Source: JBMNNU01 sp050942695
GTDB taxonomy: Bacteria; Chloroflexota; UBA6077
Assembly: GCA_050942695.1 (NCBI GenBank)
Contig: JBMNNU010000113.1
Span: 1 to 9,760, forward strand
Length of the DNA: 9,760 bases
Reading direction: 5' to 3'
The position numbers and the translations under genes were made by a program. This document shows, piece by piece, positions 1 to 5,036 of this stretch (the stretch's first letter is position 1; each line of letters starts with the position of its first letter). Below the pieces are notes generated by a model that worked only from the letters and a program-made list of their open reading frames with translations, had not been told where the DNA came from and did no database searches.

Positions 1-137
1 GCTTCTGGGACTAAGTTAACAGAGCAATCATAGCCACCTTTGCCGTCCTCTGCAGCATCGAGCTTCAGAACCGCAGGACTCCCATCAACATCAATCGAGA
101 GAAGTTCTCGGGCAGCGCCTGGAGTAATAATAATCAA
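1..137 (-). CDS. N-terminus of a HesB/IscA-like (A-type Fe-S carrier) protein, partial
   Basis: This gene runs off the left edge, so only about 45 N-terminal residues are visible. The protein begins MIIITPGAARELL, which resembles the first strand and helix of A-type Fe-S carrier/HesB-IscA proteins (the I-x-I-T-P-x-A-A pattern). It continues with VLKLDAAEDGKGGYDC, where family members have their glycine-rich stretch. The family's conserved C-terminal cysteines would lie outside the window, so the assignment rests on one motif. The TTG start was chosen because a GGAGG Shine-Dalgarno (143-147) lies 5 nt upstream; the frame stays open further upstream but has no comparable ribosome site. It is divergent from the tRNA array. 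A small unrelated protein is also possible. Confidence 0.5.
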   Translation of the reverse strand, partial: MIIITPGAARELLSIDVDGSPAVLKLDAAEDGKGGYDCSVNLVPE

Positions 138-176
138 CGGACCCTCCACAAATTTCGGATTTTGTCCCGTGGTGGA

Positions 177-182
177 AGTATA
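177..182 (-). promoter_or_regulatory. Possible -10 element for the HesB-like gene
   Basis: Read on the minus strand this is TATACT, about 40 nt upstream of the inferred TTG start. I see no good -35 box at 17 nt, so this is a weak call based on the -10 alone. Confidence 0.25.
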
Positions 183-218
183 ACAAATATGGCTGATGCT
201 TATTGCCTTCTGTTTTCG

Positions 219-248
219 TTGTGAGCCGGCACGGATTCGTGATATAAT
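219..248 (+). promoter_or_regulatory. Sigma-70 type promoter of the tRNA array
   Basis: The -35 is TTGTGA (219-224), followed by an 18-nt spacer and a perfect TATAAT (243-248) preceded by TG one base away (extended -10). Transcription would start near 255, about 30 nt ahead of the first tRNA-Ser. The sequence from 240 to about 254 is nearly identical to the promoter core upstream of the EF-G-like gene. Confidence 0.75.
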
Positions 249-285
249 TTCCGTACTGGTCGTGGCATGTGCGCCACGACCTCAT

Positions 286-372
286 GGAGGGATCGCATAG
301 TCCGGTCGAGTGCGCCCGACTCGAAATCGGGTAGGCTGAAAGGCCTCGGGGGTTCAAATCCCTCTCCCTCCG
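286..372 (+). tRNA. tRNA-Ser (anticodon CGA)
   Basis: The fold is a type II (long variable arm) tRNA. The acceptor stem is GGAGGGA paired with TCCCTCC. The anticodon stem CCCGA/TCGGG closes the loop CTCGAAA, giving anticodon CGA, which reads UCG. The variable arm forms a short hairpin (GGCTGAAAGGCC region). The T-loop is TTCAAAT and the discriminator is G372, as is usual for serine. The CCA end is not fully encoded (CC then G), so it would be completed by CCA-adding enzyme. First gene of the array, downstream of a strong promoter. Confidence 0.95.
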
Positions 373-498
373 CCGGATTAGCTTTTAGTGATCAGCAGTT
401 GGCCTTCAGCGATACGCTGCTAATGTGGTTGGAGCGAGGGGCTGTTGGTTTTCGAATGAAAGCTGAAAGCTGATCGCCATAAGCTGATAGCTTTTATT
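373..498 (+). repeat. Spacer with AGCTGAT-type short repeats and small hairpins
   Basis: No gene is seen between the first two tRNAs. The spacer contains a perfect small hairpin (CAGCG-ATA-CGCTG, 407-419), an inverted pair ATTAGC (377-382)/GCTAAT (419-424), two direct copies of AAGCTGAT (467-474 and 481-488), and a hairpin AAGCT-GAT-AGCTT (481-493) followed by a few Ts. These could be degenerate dispersed repeats, RNA processing structures, or a weak terminator. No strong promoter is visible just ahead of the second tRNA. Confidence 0.45.
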
Positions 499-587
499 GG
501 AGAGGTCGCCTAGTTGGCCTAGGGCGCTCGCCTGGAAAGCGGGTAGGTGTCACAGCCTCGTGGGTTCGAATCCCACCCTCTCCGCCA
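499..587 (+). tRNA. tRNA-Ser (anticodon GGA)
   Basis: Type II tRNA with acceptor stem GGAGAGG/CCTCTCC, anticodon stem CTCGC/GCGGG around the loop CTGGAAA (anticodon GGA, reading UCC and UCU), an extended variable arm, T-arm GTGGG-TTCGAAT-CCCAC and discriminator G584. The CCA end is encoded (585-587). Confidence 0.95.
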
Positions 588-590
588 CTT

Positions 591-659
591 TAGGGGTGAG
601 GCTCTGTTCTCCTTCGATGGCAAGTTGCGGATCCGACGAAGGTGGAGGGCTCGCCCCTA
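591..659 (+). terminator. Long imperfect stem-loop after tRNA-Ser(GGA)
   Basis: TAGGGGTGAG (591-600) pairs with CTCGCCCCTA (650-659), with one G-T wobble. An inner stem CCTTCG (611-616) pairs with CGAAGG (637-642). The structure starts 3 nt after the encoded CCA and ends before the promoter of the third tRNA, which fits a transcription end or 3'-processing structure. It lacks a clear T run, so it is not a textbook Rho-independent terminator. Confidence 0.4.
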
Positions 660-675
660 TTGCTGCCTTCGTCCA

Positions 676-705
676 TTGACACCTGATGACGCAGTCGGGT
701 AGAAT
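676..705 (+). promoter_or_regulatory. Sigma-70 type promoter for tRNA-Ser(UGA) and downstream tRNAs
   Basis: A consensus TTGACA (676-681), an 18-nt spacer and TAGAAT (700-705) lie about 65 nt upstream of the third tRNA. With no comparable promoter before the fourth and fifth tRNAs, this one probably serves Ser(UGA), Ser(GCU) and Arg(GCG). Confidence 0.75.
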
Positions 706-769
706 CTAAGGTGTGGTCGAGGTGTTGAGCCATCGTCCCACGCCTGAAAAGTAAATAATTGGCGCACCT

Positions 770-855
770 GGAGGGGTGTCCGAGCGGTTTATGGTGGCCG
801 TCTTGAAAACGGTCGGGCGAGAGCCCCGGGGGTTCGAATCCCTCCCCCTCCGCCA
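770..855 (+). tRNA. tRNA-Ser (anticodon UGA)
   Basis: Type II tRNA with acceptor stem GGAGGGG/CCCCTCC and anticodon stem GCCGT/ACGGT around the loop CTTGAAA. The anticodon UGA reads UCA and, by wobble, other UCN codons. T-arm GGGGG-TTCGAAT-CCCTC, discriminator G852, CCA encoded at 853-855. Confidence 0.95.
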
Positions 856-899
856 CCGCTTAAGATCCCGATAGAGTCCAGGTGTAGACCGATAACATT

Positions 900-991
900 G
901 GAGGAGTCGCATAGTTGGTCTAGTGCGGCCGCCTGCTAAGCGGTTACAGGGGCTTAAACCTCTGTCATGGGTTCGAATCCCATCTCCTCCG
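900..991 (+). tRNA. tRNA-Ser (anticodon GCU)
   Basis: Type II tRNA with acceptor stem GGAGGAG/CTCCTCC and anticodon stem GCCGC/GCGGT around the loop CTGCTAA (anticodon GCU, reading AGC and AGU). It has the longest variable arm of the four (ACAGGGGCTTAAACCTCTGT forms a hairpin). T-arm ATGGG-TTCGAAT-CCCAT, discriminator G991. CCA is not encoded; a T-rich tract follows directly. Confidence 0.95.
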
Positions 992-998
992 CTTTTTT

Positions 999-1075
999 GC
1001 CCCGGTAGCTCAGTGGATCAGAGCGTTGGGTTGCGGACCCAAAGGTCATAGGTTCGAGTCCTATCCGGGGTGCCA
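999..1075 (+). tRNA. tRNA-Arg (anticodon GCG)
   Basis: Standard class I tRNA starting 7 nt after the serine tRNA. The acceptor stem is GCCCCGG/CCGGGGT with a G-T pair at 1-72, and the D-loop AGTGGATCA carries the A20 typical of arginine identity. The anticodon stem TTGGG/CCCAA encloses TTGCGGA, giving anticodon GCG (codons CGC and CGU). T-arm ATAGG-TTCGAGT-CCTAT, discriminator G1072, CCA encoded at 1073-1075. An unmodified G at position 34 is unusual, since most bacteria use ACG, edited to inosine, for this codon pair. Confidence 0.93.
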
Positions 1076-1089
1076 TTGTTTATGCGGGG

Positions 1090-1118
1090 AGCGGGCTGTC
1101 GACCGCTTATCTGAGCGG
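1090..1118 (+). other. Mutually exclusive short hairpins after tRNA-Arg
   Basis: CCGCT (1103-1107) can pair either with AGCGG upstream (1090-1094) or with AGCGG downstream (1114-1118). This could be a switch-like or processing structure, or chance. A further small stem GAAGG (1132-1136)/CCTTC (1145-1149) followed by TTT may help end the tRNA transcript. Confidence 0.3.
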
Positions 1119-1196
1119 AGGCAGAAAGTTTGAAGGAGCTCAAGCCTTCTTTACTAAAATAGAGGCTTCGTTGCTCACTTTTCCCAGCTTTGAGCC

Positions 1197-1249
1197 AGCC
1201 GCTGGTCGACCGGTTTGCCGAATTGATGGTTGACAGCGGCTTTGTTTTG
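1197..1249 (+). terminator. Long stem-loop with T-rich tail upstream of the WYL gene
   Basis: AGCCGCTG plus GTCGACC (1197-1211) pairs with GGTTGACAGCGGCT (1228-1241), with one G-T pair and one bulge. It is followed by TTGTTTTG. It fits a Rho-independent terminator for the tRNA transcript, or a leader attenuator for the regulator gene that starts 65 nt later. The rest of 1076-1313 holds no convincing gene. Confidence 0.5.
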
Positions 1250-1313
1250 CCCCTTCACATCTGCAACCTCCAGTAGTTGTCGAAGCTAACCCTTGTGAAA
1301 GGAAGCCGCATCG

Positions 1314-1952
1314 GTGGAACGGGACCAATTGGCTATAGATCGACTCAGCCGCATCTGGGCGATGATTGAGTATATAGCCGAGAATCCTGGCACTAGCCGC
1401 CGAAAACTGGCATCCAAGTATGCTCTCAGTGAACGCCAGGTCCAGGAGGACCTGCGGGTCATCCGCGAAGAGTTGCGCTTCCCTCTCGTTCGCCGGAAGG
1501 GTTACCGCTTCTCAGCAGGAGACGACCGCGTTGTGCTGGACTTCAATTTTACGGAAGCAAGGGCTTTGATTTCGGCCCTCAGGAGCGCATCTCAAGACAG
1601 GGGAAATCCGATCGAACCTCTTCGATCGCTGATATCCAAATTGCCCAATATCTTCCCGCTCCACCTTCAACCGTTGATGCGCAAGTGCCTGGAGTCGTTG
1701 GGCAATCCTGAGCCAGCGTTGGAGGATAAGGTCTTTTTGGCTTTGACGGAGGCTCTCTTCGAAAAACGCCCCGTACGCTTGCATTTGACGACAAGGTCAG
1801 CAGCTTCGGTACAGGATCCAATTGTCGATCCACATCTGCTGATGCCTTATCTAGGAACCTGGTACTTTGTTGGTCGATGCAGGCAAAAGCGAAGGGTTAT
1901 GATGTTCAAGGTCGAGAACATCGAGGCTGTCACCATCGCTTCAAGAATGTGA
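1314..1952 (+). CDS. Compact HTH/WYL-domain transcriptional regulator
   Basis: A 212-residue cytoplasmic DNA-binding regulator. Residues about 12-66 form a winged helix-turn-helix of the DeoR/HTH_11 kind (TSRRKLASKYALSERQVQED, with wing RRKGYRF). A linker domain (about 75-148) follows. Residues about 150-208 look like a WYL domain core (VDPHLLMPYLGTWYFVGRC, then FKVENIEAV). WYL domains are known to sense ligands, often nucleic acids or nucleotides. Typical HTH-WYL proteins are near 300 residues and end in a WCX extension, which this one lacks. The start is GTG, with AAAGGA at 1298-1303 ahead. The gene ends 6 nt before an AI-2E family gene, so the two are probably co-transcribed and the regulator may control that locus (inferred). 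Confidence 0.8.
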   Translation: MERDQLAIDRLSRIWAMIEYIAENPGTSRRKLASKYALSERQVQEDLRVIREELRFPLVRRKGYRFSAGDDRVVLDFNFTEARALISALRSASQDRGNPIEPLRSLISKLPNIFPLHLQPLMRKCLESLGNPEPALEDKVFLALTEALFEKRPVRLHLTTRSAASVQDPIVDPHLLMPYLGTWYFVGRCRQKRRVMMFKVENIEAVTIASRM

Positions 1953-1958
1953 GGTCCA

Positions 1959-3107
1959 TTGAACCGCGATCCCTGGCTTAAGGCCCTGATTATCCTTCTG
2001 GTAATAATTGCCGCTATCCACCTGGCTGGCCTTGCGTGGACTATTGCAGTTCGATTCGCCGACATCCTATTGCTACTGATCCTGGCTTGGTTGTTGGCCT
2101 TTGCGCTCGAGCCAGCCACAAACTTTTTGGAAAGCAAAACTAGGATTACTAGAGCCCTAGCAGTCGCTTTCGTCTACCTCGGCCTGCTAATCATATTGAG
2201 CTTGACTACACTGCTAATGGTTCCGGTGGTCGCGGTGCAGATATCTCAAATCGGCACCAACCTTCCAGAGTATGCGGTGTACGTTGGCGCATGGCTCAAC
2301 GATCTGAACGAATGGTTTCTCGAACGGGGAGTGTCGCTAGATAACGCCGCGCTGCTCGATTACAAAGAGATTGCCAGGCGAGCAGAAGCGCTTGGGCCAG
2401 TTATCGTGAACAACGCCCTCGCTATGGCAACAGGCCTGGCCTCGCTGCTTTTCAGCCTAGTGCTGGTGTTGATACTGTCCTTCTATATCATGTTAGACGG
2501 CAGCCGTTTTGCGAGTGCATTCCTCCTCGCGGTCCCAGCCGACCGGAGAGACGACATCAACTATCTGTTCATCAGCACCCACAGGGCTTTCGGCGGCTAT
2601 ATCAGAGGTCAAATGCTGCAGGCTATCATATATGGCGCAGCGACAGCAGTGATTATGCTGCTGGCTGACCTACCATATACCGCAGTGGCGGCGATTTTCG
2701 CCTCGGCGATCATGATGATACCCTTTATTGGCCCTGTTTTAGCAATGATACCCCCCGTCTTGATCGCTGCTTTCGTCCGACCAGAAAACACCTGGTGGGT
2801 ATTCCTGGCACTACTGCTGCTGCAGCAGGTGATACTGAATGTGCTGGCACCTAAAGTGATGAGCAAGAGCGTTGGTATGCATCCGCTTCTCGTCCTATTG
2901 TCTTTGCTGATAGGTTCGAAGCTTGCGGGGGCGTGGGGTGCAATATTCGCCGTTCCGGTCACCGGTGTTCTGGTAGCTATGGTTTCCTTCTACCGTATGA
3001 CTGTAGAGGAGCGCAAGGTTCATCTTGAAGAAGAAACCGAGGAGAAAAACCGGCAAACGATCAATGAGGTTCAGATGCCGCAAACTCGAATCGCGGAGCA
3101 AAGATAA
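1959..3107 (+). CDS. AI-2E family transporter / permease (PerM-like)
   Basis: A 382-residue integral membrane protein with hydrophobic segments at about 8-25, 33-50, 67-92, 153-177, 220-236, 241-272, 279-297 and 308-345. Family hallmarks are the N-terminal LLAFALEP region, GGYIRGQMLQAIIYG (212-226), PFIGPVLAMIPP (255-266) and the C-terminal HPLLVLLSLLIGSKLAGAWG stretch starting at 308. Characterised relatives export autoinducer-2 or act as Na+/H+ antiporters, so substrate cannot be read from the sequence. The tail from about 346 is charged and cytoplasmic. It starts at TTG with a GAGG site overlapping the stop codon of the WYL gene, which suggests translational coupling. I see no T-rich terminator directly after it. 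Confidence 0.9.
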   Translation: MNRDPWLKALIILLVIIAAIHLAGLAWTIAVRFADILLLLILAWLLAFALEPATNFLESKTRITRALAVAFVYLGLLIILSLTTLLMVPVVAVQISQIGTNLPEYAVYVGAWLNDLNEWFLERGVSLDNAALLDYKEIARRAEALGPVIVNNALAMATGLASLLFSLVLVLILSFYIMLDGSRFASAFLLAVPADRRDDINYLFISTHRAFGGYIRGQMLQAIIYGAATAVIMLLADLPYTAVAAIFASAIMMIPFIGPVLAMIPPVLIAAFVRPENTWWVFLALLLLQQVILNVLAPKVMSKSVGMHPLLVLLSLLIGSKLAGAWGAIFAVPVTGVLVAMVSFYRMTVEERKVHLEEETEEKNRQTINEVQMPQTRIAEQR

Positions 3108-3157
3108 GCTGAATTAACTCCTAAGCATTAAGCCTGAGATTGGGTGCACAACCAGGT

Positions 3158-3247
3158 CGTCAATCCCGGCCAATATACCGTCAAGCCCGATCTATATACC
3201 GTCAAGCCAGACCAATATTTCGTCAATTCCCACCCTCTAAACCGTCA
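3158..3247 (+). repeat. Tandem 21-bp repeats with phased CGTCA
   Basis: CGTCA recurs at 3158, 3179, 3200, 3221 and 3243, giving a period of 21, 21, 21 and 22 bp. The units are degenerate but alike (CGTCAAGCCCGAYC followed by an A/T-rich ATATAC-like end). The last CGTCA is also the left end of the palindromic element that follows. This lies between the AI-2E gene and galU and is probably not translated. Confidence 0.75.
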
Positions 3248-3321
3248 TTCCCGCTTCCGCGGGAATCCAGGTCGCTTGGCCACCGGATGTGGCCTAGCCC
3301 CCCGCTTTCGCGGGGGTGACG
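3243..3321. repeat. MITE-like palindromic element with three hairpins
   Basis: The element is bounded by CGTCA (3243-3247) and its inverted copy TGACG (3317-3321). It contains three perfect hairpins in series: ATTCCCGC-TTCC-GCGGGAAT (3247-3266), GGCCAC-CGGAT-GTGGCC (3278-3294) and CCCCCGC-TTTC-GCGGGGG (3299-3316). The CATTCCCGC...GCGGGAATCC style is well known in dispersed intergenic repeats of many bacteria. It has no coding capacity, so if mobile it would depend on a transposase elsewhere. Confidence 0.7.
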
Positions 3322-3390
3322 AAGAAGAGGGCAGAGTGCTGAAGAGAGGCTGTGGATGGCGAAGAAGAGAGCAGGGTACTGACGAAAGCC
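3321..3390 (+). repeat. Two imperfect 30-bp direct repeats, 40 bp apart
   Basis: Bases 3321-3350 and 3361-3390 match at most positions (both begin GAAGAAGAG, then GCAG, GT, CTGA). They are purine-rich and sit directly to the right of the palindromic element. No gene is seen here, and 3391-3442 shows nothing else beyond a weak CTTAG/CTAAG inverted pair before the galU ribosome site. Confidence 0.6.
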
Positions 3391-3455
3391 AGGGTAGCGA
3401 AGGGCAGGCTATCTTAGGCCAGATGCTTCAGCTAAGTTTATAAGGAGGAAGAGAA

Positions 3456-4322
3456 TTGAAAAGGGTTAGAAAGGCGGTAATCCCCGCCGCGGGTTTAGGT
3501 ACCCGCTTTCTCCCAGCCACAAAAGCACAACCAAAAGAGATGCTTCCCATCGTGGATAAACCAGTAATTCAATATATCGTCGAAGAGGCCGTCGCTTCCG
3601 GCATCGAGCAGATCATCATTATCACCGGCCAGAGTAAACGGGCTATCGAGGACCATTTTGACGACCCGTTCGAGCTTGCCTTCCGTCTACGCGAGCAAAA
3701 TAAGCTGGAAGAGCTGCAAGAGGTTGAGCGCCTTTCCGAGATGGCCGACTTCGTCTACGTCAGACAAAAACAGCCTCTGGGCAATGGACACGCTGTCCTG
3801 GTGGCAAAGGAAGTGGTGGGCGATGAGCCATTTGCCGTCCTCTGGGGAGATGATATGGTTGATGCCGAGGTTCCCTGCACCCGGCAATTGATCGATGTTT
3901 ACAACCAGTATGGTGCCTCGGTCATCGCCGTTATGAAGGTGCCTCAGGAGAAGATCCCCAAGTATGGTGTAATTGCCGCTACGGCCGTAGGTGACCGGAT
4001 CTACGAGGCTACCGATCTGGTAGAGAAACCGTCTATCGAAACAGCCCCCTCTGACCTAGCAGCAGTTAAGGGATATATTCTCACGCCGGAGATTTTTGAA
4101 GAGTTGGAGCGAACGACAGCGGGCAAAGGTGGGGAAATCTGGCTATCCGATGCGATCAAGTCCCTGATGCGGCGTCAGAAAGTATTCGCCCTGGAGTTCG
4201 AAGGCAGACGCTACGATGCCGGGAATAAGCTGGAGTTTCTGCAAGCTACCGTTGATTTCGCGTTGAAGCGCGAAGATCTCTGTGATGAATTTCGAGCTTA
4301 TCTAAAGAGCTTAAACCTATAA
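3456..4322 (+). CDS. galU: UTP--glucose-1-phosphate uridylyltransferase
   Basis: Makes UDP-glucose from UTP and glucose-1-phosphate in the cytoplasm, feeding glycan and cell-envelope synthesis. At 288 residues it has the normal length of bacterial GalU. Visible motifs are the nucleotide-binding signature AAGLGTRFLPATKAQPKEML (11-30, with G13/G15/R17 and K27), QPLGNGHAVL (106-115), the metal-binding region WGDDM (130-134), VEKP (189-192), GGEIWLSDAI (225-234) and YDAGNKLEFL (253-262). The start is TTG with a very strong AAGGAGGAA site (3443-3450) just upstream. Related nucleotidylyltransferases (RfbA, GlmU-like) are less likely given the GalU-specific N-terminus. The gene ends at a strong terminator and has no plus-strand partner, so it appears to be monocistronic. 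Confidence 0.95.
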   Translation: MKRVRKAVIPAAGLGTRFLPATKAQPKEMLPIVDKPVIQYIVEEAVASGIEQIIIITGQSKRAIEDHFDDPFELAFRLREQNKLEELQEVERLSEMADFVYVRQKQPLGNGHAVLVAKEVVGDEPFAVLWGDDMVDAEVPCTRQLIDVYNQYGASVIAVMKVPQEKIPKYGVIAATAVGDRIYEATDLVEKPSIETAPSDLAAVKGYILTPEIFEELERTTAGKGGEIWLSDAIKSLMRRQKVFALEFEGRRYDAGNKLEFLQATVDFALKREDLCDEFRAYLKSLNL

Positions 4323-4330
4323 TCCCCAAA

Positions 4331-4374
4331 AATAGGGGGTGCGGATATTAACCGCACCCCCTATTCTCATTTTT
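4331..4374. terminator. Bidirectional Rho-independent terminator
   Basis: A perfect 14-bp stem (AATAGGGGGTGCGG, 4331-4344, with its complement at 4352-4365) encloses the loop ATATTAA. It is followed by CTCATTTTT on the plus strand and preceded by CCCCAAAAA, which gives a T run on the minus strand. It ends galU and the convergent 194-residue gene, whose stop codon lies at 4374. Confidence 0.93.
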
Positions 4375-4958
4375 CAGACCGCTACAGGCAACTGGTGTTC
4401 TCGAATTCCGTAAGACTTGTCCCCACGTATCAGTTTTTCCAACAACTGCGGAGGAAAATCGGAACGGAGCGCAGCCATTTCCGGTAGGTAGGTCAATAGG
4501 TGCTCCCGTATCGTAGACACCGTCATCGGCTGATTCCCATTGGCTAGGAACACCCTGAATATCGCCTCCATCAATGGAGTGTCGGGGGTTATGTAGTCCC
4601 GAGCTCGGGAGCAGCAATCCCTGATTATCGGTAGAGGATTTGCTGCGTAGGGCACGCGCCGATATTCGAAGGTCACCCGTTTAGTCTTAGGATCGATCAC
4701 CGGGTAGCGCTCATCCACAAAGCTCCCCAGTTTTGTCGAACAGGAAGCGCAAAGGCGAGCCTGAGCTACGATGTTGAACACCAAACCCTGCTCATCGTAC
4801 CACTGAGGGTCGATAAAGAACTTCGTTTCCTCAACGACCTCTACTGGCTCAGTCGTCTCTTCCGCCAGCTCGGGAACATCTTCAAATTCAGGATACTTTT
4901 CTATTTCGTATATCTCGTCTCGATCGATATCGAATTTGCGCCTTCCTCTTTCTCCCAT
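4374..4958 (-). CDS. Unrecognised 194-residue protein with CxxC and CC motifs
   Basis: I do not recognise this family. Residues 1-48 are acidic and probably disordered. The middle part has C70-x-x-C73 (LCASCSTKLG) and C115-C116 (IIRDCCS), four cysteines that could form a zinc site. The C-terminal part (about 127-188) is helical, and MTVSTIREHLLTYLP followed by LEKLIRGDKSYGIRE could be a winged-helix-like fold (inference only). There are no signal peptide or membrane segments. The gene is supported as real by its own consensus-like promoter (4990-5018), an AGGAGG site 10 nt before the ATG, and the shared terminator. It follows the YtxH-like gene with a 78-nt gap. A small zinc-binding regulatory or adaptor protein is possible. 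Confidence 0.75.
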   Translation of the reverse strand: MGERGRRKFDIDRDEIYEIEKYPEFEDVPELAEETTEPVEVVEETKFFIDPQWYDEQGLVFNIVAQARLCASCSTKLGSFVDERYPVIDPKTKRVTFEYRRVPYAANPLPIIRDCCSRARDYITPDTPLMEAIFRVFLANGNQPMTVSTIREHLLTYLPEMAALRSDFPPQLLEKLIRGDKSYGIREHQLPVAV

Positions 4959-4989
4959 CAGGTAGAATCCTCCTGTTTACTGCAAGACG

Positions 4990-5018
4990 ATTCTACACAT
5001 CTCTGATGGTGGTATCAA
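4990..5018 (-). promoter_or_regulatory. Promoter of the 194-residue gene
   Basis: On the minus strand, TTGATA (5013-5018), a 17-nt spacer and TAGAAT (4990-4995) precede the ATG by about 32 nt. This suggests the gene can be transcribed independently of the ruv operon. Confidence 0.7.
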
Positions 5019-5036
5019 GGATCGTTGCCGAACAGA

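Noticed and set aside
591..659. T-box or other riboswitch controlling tRNA or serine genes
   Set aside because: No T-box core sequence or specifier loop is recognisable and no downstream aminoacylation or biosynthesis gene follows.
590..912. Overlapping minus-strand frames with a GEGFEPP / RDSNPRG motif
   Set aside because: These are antisense translations of the tRNA-Ser T-arm, a well-known false protein motif.
1140..1328. Minus-strand open frame of 62 codons
   Set aside because: It overlaps the terminator-like stem and the start of the WYL gene, and shows no ribosome site or recognisable sequence.
3158..3247. Possible CRISPR array
   Set aside because: The 21-bp period leaves no room for spacers, the units are degenerate throughout, and there are no cas genes.
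3144..3443. A 99-codon open frame with a repeated QYTVKPD-like heptad
   Set aside because: It lies wholly on the 21-bp repeats and the palindromic element; the heptad simply reflects 21-bp periodicity. The RFRG-rich part is typical of translated CATTCCCGC-type repeats, and there is no ribosome site.
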